Numbered from the stretch's first letter, positions 50,639 to 61,470 are shown. The stretch: DNA of 64,000 bases from Strigamia acuminata (GCA_949358305.1 OX442319.1:620001-684000), one strand, 5' to 3'. The notes: generated by a model from the sequence alone, not told the origin. Translations and numbers: made by a program.

Positions 50639-51754
50639 AGGCTGCAAAAATTCAATTGAATTTTGAGTGTGTGTGTTTATGAGAATTCGGAAATGTGCTT
50701 ACAGTGATAAAATTTCAAGTGAAATTTTTGTGTGTAAAATAAATTTCGTTTGAGATTTATAAGTGTCTAATATATTTTATTTTTGTCTTAAATTTTGTTG
50801 AAAAGATAATAAGTTTAACTCACTTTGTTCTTTATTCTCCGCCGTGGAAATTATACGTTTTAACAAAATAATAATTTCTACCGCGTGGTCAGGCCTAAAG
50901 GCCCAACCCGAGAATAGGAGTCTTGCCCGAACTTGTTGAAGTTGGTTCCGCCCGGGTAACGTCATTTTGTCGTCGACAATCTGACAAAACCAAGCGGGCG
51001 GGCCTAATTTTGAAAAGTTGACTTTTGTTGGAATTCTTAAAGAATTCTATCAATTTAACAGTTGTTTTAATTTTAGAAATATTTTTTCACATGTATTTTG
51101 CTTGAGACTTCAAGTTAAACCTAAATTTATTTGCCTAAATAAATTAGAAAGAAAATTGACATTTTTCCGAGAAGTAAAATTTATATTTTATTTCAAATGG
51201 GTTTACCTTAATTTACAGACTTGATCTACATTAAAATGTTGGTTAAAAATCATGATCTCAAGTCATTGAAATCGAATTTTACGAATGGAATACCATTCGA
51301 ATTTTAGCGAAGAAGAATTCTCGCTGTTGTGTTGCCTAGCAACCCGTGTTGTGCAGAAAAGCCGTCGATTCAAACGAATCGGCGCGTCTTTTGAAATTAC
51401 GAGTTTAAAAAACTTTAAAAAAATTCCATAAAGGTGATCATTCATTTATTAATAAATGCGGTGATATTTTAAAATATTTTGAAAAGTATCCATTTTGTTT
51501 GGTGACTACGTCATAACACTGGAATCTGTCAAGATTACGGTTCCACGAACTTGATGATTTCCACCAATCTCAGACGAGATTGGACTCTCGCGAGAACTAG
51601 CGTTGATACTTGACCAATCAGAGAGGTGTATCGAAGTACCCTTACTTCCTTTCGAACTAGTGTGACCACTGCTTCGTTTGCGATCCTCCTGAACGTTTGC
51701 AACTTCATCGTTATCTCTCAGACTTAGGAAATTTTCTTAGTTTTAAGTTTAGTT
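50639..51754 (+). other. B2 leader
   Basis: About 1.1 kb untranslated. It has single copies of the blocks that are repeated in B1: GTGGTCAGGCCTAAAGG near 50885 and the palindrome GTTGCCTAGCAAC at 51333. The last 250 bases match B1 upstream of its mini-Gag. No gene seen. Confidence 0.6.
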
Positions 51755-53983
51755 ATGACTAATAACCAGCATCACATGAACACCCGTGGTAAGGAAAGAA
51801 CTTGTTTGACCGGTGGAATGAATCTATCCGGGTTTATACCTGTTCCTGATGGAACTGAAGAAGTGGAAAACCACGCGGTCCATAATGGCGTTTCAAATGA
51901 AACAGCCGGACCATCTGGAGAGAATAGGGCTCCACGTGAACCTACTCCGCCTGGAGAAGAGGAATGCATTCCTGAAGGTTCTCATTTAGGCCGAGGCGGT
52001 CTATTATTTTGTCAGGATCACGGTTTGAACCCAAACCAATTTAGATCTTTGACCGAAGTATTAGATTTCGTGCACGCACATCGTGCTACGTCGGAGCATC
52101 CTAATTCCCCAGCCAGCCAAAGATTAAATAATTTTAGTCCCACTCCTTCGACGCCTATTTCTAGATATAGAAATAAAAATGCACAACCTCCTCGTCAAGA
52201 TCAGTCGGATTTGACACCAGGAGATTTTAATCGTGCTTTCCAACAACGATTACGAGCGAATAACTTCGCTCGCAACCAACAAAGGGGATTTACAAATCCA
52301 GAGAACTTTGAGAATACGTTCAACAGAGCGAATTTGGGTCCGCCTAATATGGCCAACCCTAATCCAAGTTTTCCAAACGGATCAAATAGTTGTCCGAATC
52401 TCGCTGGAAATTTGAACCCAAATTCAGGTGCGACAAGAGGTCCAAACCGCCGTTTTGACCCAAATTCTAGATTTGCAAACAATTCTAGTCCAGCACCTAA
52501 CATGCAAAGGAGTCACCCAGTTCCTCCGAACTCGAATAACCCAAATAATCCTTCTACTGGAACTCCAGGAAATTCAAATAACTATTTGAATCGGGGTACG
52601 CCAGGTAATTCGAACAATCGTCCGAATTTTGGTAATCAAGAAAGTTCGAACAACCGTCCGAATTTTGACAATCAGGGTAATTCTAATAATCATTCGAATT
52701 ATGGGAACCAAGGCAATTCGAATAACCATTCGAACTTTGGTAACCACGGTAGGTCAAATCAAGGAGGGTCGAATAATTTCAACCCTAATAGTGGTGGCTC
52801 AAGTCAAAATAACTCGAGTCAACCAAACAATGGCGGGTCGTCAAACGACAACTCGCGCCCCCCCAGTAGCTTTGGAATGACGGCTGATGACCTCGCGTCA
52901 ATTGCCACGACCATGCACAAGTTGATGCAGGCAGGAAAAAGTTCCGCCACTGTCCCCCAAACTAACTGTTTGAAACCACCAGATATCCCTGTATTCTCCG
53001 GAAAAGCAGAAGAAAGCGAACGCTTTCTCAATATTGTAAAAAATGTCGCTTTCCTGCGAAACATGTCACTCGATGACATGCTTGTTAAGGGCGTGGCCGG
53101 TTATTTAACCGAGCAAGCGCATGGTTGGTTTCATGAAAGGAGAGAAGATTTCATATCTTGGGAAGTATTTGAACAGGCGTTCAAAGAACGGTTTGTAGCC
53201 ACTCGACAAGAGCGGACGAACCAACTAACTAAGTTGAAACAACTGGAAACAGAAAGTCTTTACGACTTTATGCACAAATATTACCAGTTATGGATATTAC
53301 AAGACAGTCTTGATGCAAAAGGGGCTGGTTGTCTTTTTATCGGGAGTGTAACTCCTGCTAATGATTTGCTTTTGCATACGCAAGGCATAGCGGATTTGCC
53401 TCTGACAGAGATTTATACCGTTATAACAAAAAATAAAGGCTTGTACAGTCGTACAGCTAATGGAGCAAGGGAAAATATTTCCAATCCAGTTGTTTTCCCA
53501 CCTCGGAAAACTGACACTCGTCCTCAGCCAAAGACAAATGTTAAATCTTTAACTTTGGATTCACAAGAACAACTTAATATTTGTGAAGAAGAGTTACCTG
53601 AGGAATGCGAGGCCGTTTATTTAATAAATGGAGTAGTGGATCAGACCAGACGTGGTCAATTAGTTTGTTACCACTGTAAGAAACCAGGACACATGCGTCG
53701 AGAATGTCCAGATTTAAAACCACGTGCAAATTTCAACTCTGAAGAGTTGCAAAAACGAAGTACGCCGGATTCCCCGACTGTGGATCCTACTTCTAAACGT
53801 CTTAATAATAGGTGGATAACTCAAGAAGTGTTGGATGCAACACTAGATGCTAAACTTGATGCGAAACTTAATACTTTTGAAAATAAGTTACAAACTTCGC
53901 TGACTAACTCGTTGGCAGAAATGGTCAAGACTTTGATCAAGCCAGAATCTGCTGATTCAAGTGCGACTAGTTCAAAAAACTAG
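51755..53983 (+). CDS. gag: B2 Gag
   Basis: 742 codons from ATG 51755 (MTNNQHHMNTRGKERT). After the N-terminal domain shared with B1 (SHLGRGGLLFCQDHGLNPNQF) comes a long Asn/Gly/Pro/Ser-rich tract with imperfect repeats of a GNSNN(R/H)(P/S)N(F/Y)GNQ unit (about 52560-52760). The capsid region follows (FSGKAEESERFLNIVKNV, GYLTEQAHGWFHERR, LETESLYDFMHKYYQLW), then the CCHC knuckle CYHCKKPGHMRREC at about 53668-53710 and a C-terminal likely coiled coil (VLDATLDAKLDAKLNTFENK). It stops with TAG directly after the slippery A AAA AAC, so a fraction of ribosomes should enter pol. Confidence 0.9.
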   Translation: MTNNQHHMNTRGKERTCLTGGMNLSGFIPVPDGTEEVENHAVHNGVSNETAGPSGENRAPREPTPPGEEECIPEGSHLGRGGLLFCQDHGLNPNQFRSLTEVLDFVHAHRATSEHPNSPASQRLNNFSPTPSTPISRYRNKNAQPPRQDQSDLTPGDFNRAFQQRLRANNFARNQQRGFTNPENFENTFNRANLGPPNMANPNPSFPNGSNSCPNLAGNLNPNSGATRGPNRRFDPNSRFANNSSPAPNMQRSHPVPPNSNNPNNPSTGTPGNSNNYLNRGTPGNSNNRPNFGNQESSNNRPNFDNQGNSNNHSNYGNQGNSNNHSNFGNHGRSNQGGSNNFNPNSGGSSQNNSSQPNNGGSSNDNSRPPSSFGMTADDLASIATTMHKLMQAGKSSATVPQTNCLKPPDIPVFSGKAEESERFLNIVKNVAFLRNMSLDDMLVKGVAGYLTEQAHGWFHERREDFISWEVFEQAFKERFVATRQERTNQLTKLKQLETESLYDFMHKYYQLWILQDSLDAKGAGCLFIGSVTPANDLLLHTQGIADLPLTEIYTVITKNKGLYSRTANGARENISNPVVFPPRKTDTRPQPKTNVKSLTLDSQEQLNICEEELPEECEAVYLINGVVDQTRRGQLVCYHCKKPGHMRRECPDLKPRANFNSEELQKRSTPDSPTVDPTSKRLNNRWITQEVLDATLDAKLDAKLNTFENKLQTSLTNSLAEMVKTLIKPESADSSATSSKN

Positions 53984-54014
53984 ATCCGGGGGACGAAGGT
54001 TTATTCCATCCCCC
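53974..54014 (+). promoter_or_regulatory. B2 gag-pol -1 ribosomal frameshift signal
   Basis: The heptamer A AAA AAC (53974-53980) is in the gag frame (TCA AAA AAC TAG). After a 7-base spacer there is a stem GGGGGA (53988-53993) / TCCCCC (54009-54014) with a 15-base loop. A -1 slip moves reading to CTA GAT CCG and into the long pol frame. Heptamer, phase, spacing and stem all fit the canonical arrangement. Confidence 0.85.
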
Positions 54015-57000
54015 AGAAGTGGCTAATGCTACGTCGGAATCTTTATTTATGGATGTAGACACAACTTGTCTTGAAGTAGCCACTAGTCATAGTGGCGGAG
54101 TAGAGGAAAATCTGCAAGAAATGACAGAACAATTAAAAAATCTGACATTGTTTCCCCACAAGTGTTACACGAAGAAATTCTGTAGACTTCGCCGACTCAA
54201 CAGAGTCATAGGCGGCAATAATTTGCACAATATTACTTTAGGTAATAATAAAGATGATCCTCGAATGAAGATCACAATTGGTGGGCTCACCTACAACGCG
54301 CTCATGGATACAGGAGCATCTCAATGTTACATTGGGGAACAACTCTTGTCTGAAACTCAGGCTTTGCCAGAATTTTTGCAAAAGGCCCCCAGAAACATGT
54401 TGGTTAACGCTGTAGGCGTAGCACACAAGCCTGTCGGACAAATAACTTTGTGCGTGCAATGGGCTGATGAATTTACACCAATGAATTTCATCGTTTTAGC
54501 AAAACGAGTTTGTGGCTTGATACTTGGTCACAATTTCATGCGCAGACAGAAAATTAGTCCGCATCCACATTTACAAGAGTTCTCTTGTGCAGATAAACCT
54601 AATTGGTCCGCTCCTTATGAATCGGAAGAAGCCAATTTGGCCCTCGCCCCGTTGAATCGAATTACTTTCGATTATTTAGGACTGTCGTCCACTCTCAACT
54701 CAATTGAGTTAACAGACACTCCTGTGTTGACTTGGGATGAAAAATTAGTTGAGGAGAGCGACTGCACTCCGGAACAAAGACTAGCACTTCGCGAAGTGGT
54801 TAACTCGATACCGAATGTATTTCGTGATCAAGTTGGGTGCACCAACGTGACTCAACATCGTATTAAGTTCAAAGAAGGGCATTCATTGCCCAAAATGCAG
54901 TATAGAATGTATAACCCGGCCAAGAGAGCCATTATGACCAAACTAGCTGCAGAATTGGAACAGGATGGACTCATTGAAAAGGCCAAAGGGCCCTTCATAA
55001 GTCATCCCGTCATTGTTGCGAAGCCTGACGGCTCGTATAGGATGTGCATTGACTACCGGTGGCTAAATGCCATCACTGAAGTCGAAGTAATACAAATGCC
55101 AAGTATTGACCTTTTATTGCATAATACTGGTCCGGCAAAGTATTTTACGTCTATTGACCTTGTTAAAGGTTACTACCAAGTCGAAATGTGTGAGGAAGAT
55201 CGTCCAAAAACGGCGTGTTATACGCCAAACGGCCCTTATCAATTTGTGCGAATGCCGTTCGGCCTTTGCAATGCGCCTTGTACTTTCCAGCGTCTGATGG
55301 AAGGCATTTTAGGCTCAGCTTTACAAGACTACGCGTTAGTTTATTTGGATGACGTAATTGTGTATTCAGATAATTGGGATGATCATCTCAAACATGTCCG
55401 AGATGTTTTGGAAAGGCTTAACCAAGCCAACATGACAATAAATAAAGCGAAATCTCGTTTTGGGCGTACAGAATTAAAATTCTTGGGCCACTGGATTAAA
55501 CCCGAAGGTCTCTTCGGTGATCCCGATAAAATATCGGCGATCATGAAATTTCCCACCCCCACGTGTGCTAAAGACATTCAGCGCTTTCACGGCATGACTA
55601 ACTTCTTCAGGAAGTTTGTTCCAAATCACGGAACTATTGCCGCACCATACACACGTATGATGAATGAGAAAACTCCATTTGAATGGGGAGATGAGCAGAC
55701 AGAAGCTTTTAATAAAATTAAAGAGCTACTTTGTGGTGACAATTGTCTACACAAACCAGATATGACTTTGCCATTTGTTGTCATGACTGACGCTTCACAT
55801 GAAGGCTTAGGAGCTGTCCTTTGCCAAGACGTCGATATATTCGATGAAAAGAAGCAGAAAAACATTTCTGTACCCAGACCTGTAGCTTATGCAAGCAGAG
55901 TTTTACGTGGAGCGGAGAAGCGTTATACAACGCCGGAACTCGAATGTCTCGCAGTTGTGTGGGCTATTGATCGATTTAAACCATATCTCAAATATGGTAC
56001 ATCCACTTTAGAGTCAGATGCAGAAGCACTGAAATGGTTGATGCGAACGCCTGAACCATCTGGGAAATTTGGCCGATGGGCCTTAAGAATCCAATGTGGA
56101 AATTTTAAAATCGTTTTTCGAAAAGGTGCTGCTAACCAAGTTGCAGATGCACTTTTTAGAGCCCCACTAACAGAGGAAGACATTCCTCTTCGTGATCATG
56201 TGGAACCTGTTGAAATTAAACAATACTGGCCTGAGTGGGACGGAAATCCTTCTGTTTCATTAAATCGTGCCCCGGAGAAACGAGAATATTTGGCTAGTGT
56301 GCGTTCCTATTTTTCAGAAAATTCTAAAGAATGTTCTGAAGAAAAGGAGGGGGAGGAAGTACAAGAAACCTTGTACAGTGCGTTGACTGAAGTACTTAAA
56401 GAAGTCCCTCCTACAAGGAGAGAAATAATAGATGCTCAGTTACTAGATACTGAATGCAAACGCATTCGGGAATATTTATTGAATGACAAGGTTGTTGGGA
56501 TACCACAATCTGAAATAAAAGAATGGAAAAACAAAGTCAAAAACTATTGTTTAGACAAAAAAGTAGTCGATGGTGATCAAATGATCATCTATTTTAACCC
56601 TTCGTTCGAAGAGGAATTAAACGATTCGGGAAACGGCTTTAAAGCCGTTGTACCCAGTTCACTCGTAAAACGAGTACTCTTCGCTTGTCATGGCCACCCC
56701 CTAAGCGGTCACGCTGGGATGAGTAAGACGCTTGAGAAAACGCGTTTAATATATTTCTGGCCTGGTATGAGTAGAAGTGTCAGGAACTACGTCAAAAGCT
56801 GCACGCACTGTGCTCAGTACAAGCCTATTCAACAGAAAAGGCATGCAGCTCCTTACACACCACACAACATGACCAATCCTTGGGAATGTATTAACATGGA
56901 CTTGATGGGCCCGAAACCCGTGGGAAGGTCCCAAAATCAGTATATCTTTGTCATTATTGACAATTGTACCAAGTTTGTTGAAATTAAGGCTTTGACAAAA

Positions 57001-58179
57001 GCCACGAGCGCTAACTGCGTTCAAGAATTAAGATCTGTTACAAACAGATGGGGACACCCCAAAAAGATTGTGAGCGATAACGGAAAACAATTTGTTTCCG
57101 ATATTTACAATGAGTATTGCGAAATGTACAACATTCGCCCGTCCCATACAAGCACGTATCATGCCCAGGCGAACCCGACAGAGCGAGCCAATAGAGATAT
57201 AAAAACCATGCTGGCTTTGTACACAGATGTGCACACGCAATGGCCACGATATTTAGACGAATTCGCGTTCGCGATGAGAAATAATGTCTCAGCGGCAACG
57301 GGCTCAAGCCCGATGTTACTGAACACGGGACGAATCGTAACATTACCTTTCGACCCAAGGATTATTAAACATGCCAATCCATTTGACAAAGAAAATCCAG
57401 AAAAATATGTCAGAGTACTATTAGATATATTACGCAGATCGCATCAAGAGATGCATCGCAGAATTCAATTGAATTTTGAACGACATAGAAAAATACACGA
57501 ACAAAAGTTCGTAATTACGGAGTTCGAAGTTGGAGATTTAGTTTGGAAACAGACTCACATTCTCTCGTGCGCAGATAAAAATATCTCCGCTGGATTTGTC
57601 GAGAAGAGAGATGGACCGTGGGAAATTACTAAAGTACTTCCTGGCGGAGCGTATAAATTACGCAAATTAGCTGATGGTTCGATTGAAAAATCAGTAAATA
57701 TTAAAGCGTTGTATCCCTATACTCCGTCGTACCCGATTGAGACTTGGAAAATAGGACAAAAGTCCGCCTCTTACTCGCCTCAAGAAAATCCTAAATGGAT
57801 GGACGAAAGTAATCAACTTCCGGATGCTGAGGAAATGGAATTAATTCCTGAAACTTCCTCAGAAATTCCAATGGAATTATCCGACTCAACTTCAGTGCAG
57901 ATTGACAAATCTGCGCCCACAAAGTCTAAACATAGACATAGACAACGCTTAACTGCTATGGAAAGGAAAGCGGCGTTAAAAAGAGGCGAAGTTCCAAAGA
58001 AACCGCCTCGAAAACCCCGCAAACCCCAACCGATAGTTCCACGAACTAGCACTCGTCCACGACGAGAACGAAAACCAAATCCTAAATATGCAGATGAAAA
58101 TTTCGTGCGAAACATCACTGCAGTATTTAAAAAACCATACCAACAACGAGGAAAAGCCTCAAAGTTCTGTTGGAATTGA
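53980..58179 (+). CDS. pol: B2 Pol: protease, RT, RNase H, integrase
   Basis: About 1400 codons, fully open, entered by -1 frameshifting; a GTG at 54019 is not a needed start. Domains: aspartic protease LMDTGASQCYIG (54301); RT with CIDYRWLNAITEVE, SIDLVKGYYQVEM, MPFGLCNAPCTFQR and YLDDVIVY (55341); RNase H (MTDASHEGLGAVLC, PELECLAVVWAIDRF); integrase zinc finger (HPLSGHAGMSKTLEK ... CTHC, about 56695-56820); integrase core with Asp in NMDLMGPKP, Asp in IVSDNGKQF and Glu in NPTERANRD; GPY-like tail (KRDGPWEITKVLPGGAYKL, about 57610). It ends in a basic tail (RPRRERKPNPKY) also seen in element D. All catalytic residues are present. Confidence 0.93.
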   Translation, partial: LDPGDEGLFHPPEVANATSESLFMDVDTTCLEVATSHSGGVEENLQEMTEQLKNLTLFPHKCYTKKFCRLRRLNRVIGGNNLHNITLGNNKDDPRMKITIGGLTYNALMDTGASQCYIGEQLLSETQALPEFLQKAPRNMLVNAVGVAHKPVGQITLCVQWADEFTPMNFIVLAKRVCGLILGHNFMRRQKISPHPHLQEFSCADKPNWSAPYESEEANLALAPLNRITFDYLGLSSTLNSIELTDTPVLTWDEKLVEESDCTPEQRLALREVVNSIPNVFRDQVGCTNVTQHRIKFKEGHSLPKMQYRMYNPAKRAIMTKLAAELEQDGLIEKAKGPFISHPVIVAKPDGSYRMCIDYRWLNAITEVEVIQMPSIDLLLHNTGPAKYFTSIDLVKGYYQVEMCEEDRPKTACYTPNGPYQFVRMPFGLCNAPCTFQRLMEGILGSALQDYALVYLDDVIVYSDNWDDHLKHVRDVLERLNQANMTINKAKSRFGRTELKFLGHWIKPEGLFGDPDKISAIMKFPTPTCAKDIQRFHGMTNFFRKFVPNHGTIAAPYTRMMNEKTPFEWGDEQTEAFNKIKELLCGDNCLHKPDMTLPFVVMTDASHEGLGAVLCQDVDIFDEKKQKNISVPRPVAYASRVLRGAEKRYTTPELECLAVVWAIDRFKPYLKYGTSTLESDAEALKWLMRTPEPSGKFGRWALRIQCGNFKIVFRKGAANQVADALFRAPLTEEDIPLRDHVEPVEIKQYWPEWDGNPSVSLNRAPEKREYLASVRSYFSENSKECSEEKEGEEVQETLYSALTEVLKEVPPTRREIIDAQLLDTECKRIREYLLNDKVVGIPQSEIKEWKNKVKNYCLDKKVVDGDQMIIYFNPSFEEELNDSGNGFKAVVPSSLVKRVLFACHGHPLSGHAGMSKTLEKTRLIYFWPGMSRSVRNYVKSCTHCAQYKPIQQKRHAAPYTPHNMTNPWECINMDLMGPKPVGRSQNQYIFVIIDNCTKFVEIKALTKATSANCVQELRSVTNRWGHPKKIVSDNGKQFVSDIYNEYCEMYNIRPSHTSTYHAQANPTERANRDIKTMLALYTDVHTQWPRYLDEFAFAMRNNVSAATGSSPMLLNTGRIVTLPFDPRIIKHANPFDKENPEKYVRVLLDILRRSHQEMHRRIQLNFERHRKIHEQKFVITEFEVGDLVWKQTHILSCADKNISAGFVEKRDGPWEITKVLPGGAYKLRKLADGSIEKSVNIKALYPYTPSYPIETWKIGQKSASYSPQENPKWMDESNQLPDAEEMELIPETSSEIPMELSDSTSVQIDKSAPTKSKHRHRQRLTAMERKAALKRGEVPKKPPRKPRKPQPIVPRTSTRPRRERKPNPKYADENFVRNITAVFKKPYQQRGKASKFCWN

Positions 58180-59237
58180 TAAGTTTTATTCAAAACTTGA
58201 AGACTGTAATTATTTACATGTCTGACAGGTGTAGTGATTTATAATCTCAACACCGGGGGACAAGATATTACGATATTTATGGAAATTTATATTAAAAATA
58301 TGAATTTGTTGCGATGAATTAAATATTCGGTAGAATATTTTAATTTTTTGGTCGTATTTACATGTATTTTAACCAAAATACAGAGAATTACTTTGAAAAG
58401 TGATAATCTCGCGTAATTACGAAGGTACGAGACTTACGAGGTGTGATTAAACCTCGAACCCGACAATTAATAGGGAATAAAATTCCCAGGGTTCATTGCA
58501 CAAAAACACTTCGTTAAACACACGGATACTAGTGACTTCGTCCCTTCAACCCGTCTTCGCGTTTCTACTCAGAGATTTCAACGCTAATTCAGTTAGCCGA
58601 TTCAAGCAAGGAAAACAAGCTTCAACAGTAAGTAGTTTTCGAAATTATTCTTTGACCAAAGAATTACAAAAAATTGTTCGCAACAATTAAAAAAATATCG
58701 GCGTCCCAATAAAAAAATTAGAAGTTCACGTGTTGTTATAAGCGTGAATCGGCATTAAATCACTCTGGAAATTTAGCTATTCAGTCGAATAGTTGGGTTA
58801 AATATTAATAATGAATTATTAAGATTTAAGTATGTAGGCACTAATTATTTAAATCAAGTCGCGGTCGAGGCTTGCATAAATTATTTGGCGATGAATTTTC
58901 AATGTAAGATATTTATTAGACTAAGTGTTAATTAATTAATACGAAAAGTTATCTTTGATACTCGGAAGTTGGGTTAAATAGTTTACAAAACTAAGGGGAT
59001 TTTTTCTTTTGAAAAATCAACAAGTTGCGATTTTCGATGAAAATCTTTGCCGGCGAGTCCATTCTCGTGTCATAAACACAAGGGGAATGTGACTCATTAG
59101 TGTCACGTGTTAAGGGTTATAAATAACTCGAGTTGTGTATTTTCGTTGCGAACAATACGTTTTAAATTCTTTGGACTCAAGGAATGACTATTTAGAGTGG
59201 AATTATTTTTAATAAAATAATTTATTTGCGTCTGCAG
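58180..59237 (+). other. B2 post-pol spacer with candidate intron
   Basis: Non-coding region before ORF3. A strong splice donor CAACA|GTAAGT has GT at 58628, and an acceptor CGTCTGCAG ends at 59237, so 58628-59237 (610 bases) could be an intron of a subgenomic mRNA. I see no ATG in the 130 bases before the donor, so the first exon would be untranslated and translation would start at the ATG right after the acceptor. Confidence 0.5.
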
Positions 59238-60729
59238 ATGGGAAGTGGTAAACACCGTTCAAAACGGAGTCATCGACGTCACCGTCATGAAAGCTCCAGC
59301 TCGTCCACCTCGTCTAGTGACTTACATGAGGGCCCAACCGATACCGACGGCGCCCGCCTCGATGTACGCCCTGACGCCGCTGCAACTCGCAACGCTTAAT
59401 TGGCTGAGCGTCCATCCGGACGGACTTCCGCTCGATTTGAATTCGATGATGCAGGCCCCGTCCACTTCTGCGCAGCCAACTGTTTATGAGTCGGCGCAAT
59501 TGGCCCCGTTGGCCCAGGTAGCATATCCGCCTGTAAACGTTATCAACGTCCCGTTGGCCCCGCATTCGCCAGAATTTCGGCCGCCAACTGCAAGCGTGGC
59601 GCCTACCGTCGCCAACACGTCGAATGCAGCTGCACCGACTGTGGCAGGACAATCAACGTCTGTTGCACATCTTCCTGCCGGTGCTGAATCTTCGGCATCC
59701 GAATATGGATGGAACGAGCCGCCACCGGGCGCCCTGCGTTTTTCGGAGCCTGTTTCTCGCAACCGCGAGTACCGAGCCGCCAATAAGGCAAGAAAGAAGG
59801 ACGAGAAGGCCCGCCTGCGCAAAGAACAGTGCGAGCGTGACATGGCAGCCGGAATACCTCACGATAACATCGTGACCGACCAAGCCACGGAGACGATCTG
59901 CCCATTTTGCGTCGGCTGTGGGTGGTGCTGCGGTGCATCCGCAGGTTCCTCATTAATGAGATGTCCAAACTGTCGAGGAAGGAAAACGCGACCGCGTTCG
60001 GAGCCGTGGCGCAAGGAGGTTCAGCCCCACGTGGTGAAAGGCATTAAGCCTAACGAGAAGCGATGTTGGGCTCACTGCCCCAAGTGCCGATTGTTTCTAA
60101 ACAGCCGCGGCGAGGCTGTGTACATCGACCCGCGCTTCCTCACCTGGACCCGTGCTGAAGCCAACGCCGGCGTAAGAGTCGAACTCCTTCGACAGTCACC
60201 GCCGCCGTCCGAGGACTCTGAAGTTTCTACTGAAACTGTCCAGGCCGCCGACAGCGTTGGAAGCGAGGTCGTAGAAGAAATCGTTCGACCGAGAACGATG
60301 TCGCGTGGACGAGGCTGCCTGACGCTCGACCGAGCGAGAGAAATTGCCAAAGTTCAACGAACCAACATCTTGGCACGAGGGCGAGCTCGTAAGCTTCAAC
60401 AGGCTGTAGAAGCGTCGTCTAAACCCGTGGAGGATCCTCCAGCGGCAGTAACCGACGTGTCTAGCGCCCCTCCAGCGTCTAAGTCTGAGACTTCGGACGA
60501 CGCTCAGTTTGAGGACGCCGAAGAGCTACTTTCTGTCGTTGATTTCGTGGCTGAGCTTCTCGACGACATGCCGTTTCCGCCTCCGAGTCCGGAAGAGATT
60601 GAAGCTCCGGAGGAAGCTGTGTTTTCCGCCGTCTCGACAGAGGCGACTGAAGAGTCGGATTTTCTGACTTCTGCTGAAGTCGAGAAGAAGGAAGAGAAAG
60701 ATTCGACTGACGTCGAAAAGAAGGAATAG
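59238..60729 (+). CDS. B2 ORF3: Cys-cluster protein of unknown function
   Basis: Third gene of B2. The long frame is open from 59245 (GTG) to 60729, 494 codons. The ATG directly after the splice acceptor (59238) instead reads a Ser/Arg-rich 53-codon frame (MGSGKHRSKRSHRRHRHE), so either an early one-base indel broke the gene or an upstream exon feeds the long frame. The protein has a Pro/Ala-rich N-terminus, a basic helical block (NREYRAANKARKKDEKARLR) similar to one in D ORF3, a cysteine cluster with CPFC, CGWCC, CPNC and CWAHCPKC (about 59899-60087), and an acidic C-terminus rich in Glu/Ser. The cluster could bind zinc. No known family is recognised, and there is no membrane segment to suggest an envelope protein. 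Confidence 0.7.
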
Positions 60730-61470
60730 AAGGGACAAAATTAACATTCGTTATTTTTCCGAGTGGAGATTTTTATGACTAAAAATGTTCCAAGTGTTTG
60801 TTGTGTTTTTTTTTGCAATTACGAAATATTCTCATGAGTGTTGTGTTTGTTTGGTTTCAAGACCTTGAACTAATTATTTAAATATTCATAAGAATATAGT
60901 TGATTTAAAATTGGATTCAATTTAATTTGTTTTGTTTTCGAATTCAATTTGGATGTTTATTTAAACTAATCATATTAATATATATTTGTTTGATTTATTT
61001 GCAAATTTCATAATTATTTGTGGAAACTTTGTGTTTATTTAGCTTTGATCGAAGCGTTAAAGAATTTCAAGTTGAAATTCGTTAATTTTTTTATGACATT
61101 CGTAATAAAGAATTAGTAGTTTAGATTTTCCGATAAATAAAATTTTGCATAAATTTATTTTATTTGATCATCTGGATAATTAATAAGCTGTGAAGAAGTT
61201 TATTTGATGGAGAAAATAAAATTTCTATCGAAATTAGTTTTCTCGAACATGTATCCATGTTCGGACGAGTTCATTTCCGTCGCTTAGCAACCGGGAGTTG
61301 CGTTGTACAGGGAAGCCGATTAGTCTAATCGGGTGATGAAGTTTCTGAAAGAAATAACATGATTAAGTTTAATAAAATACTTACCAAGTGGATTAATTCG
61401 ATAGAATTAGGTGAACATTTCTTATACATTAAGAATGACAATTGAAGAGTTGGTAAACTCTATGCTTGTC
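60730..61470 (+). other. B2 3' untranslated region
   Basis: AT-rich, no gene seen. Near its end (61275-61330) is GTCGCTTAGCAACCGGGAG, a diverged copy of the repeated GTTGC(C/T)TAGCAAC block, matching B1 at 38185. Confidence 0.6.

Noticed and set aside
58496-58690. 64-codon ORF upstream of B2 ORF3
   Set aside because: It starts without ATG, has no recognisable features and runs across a good splice donor.
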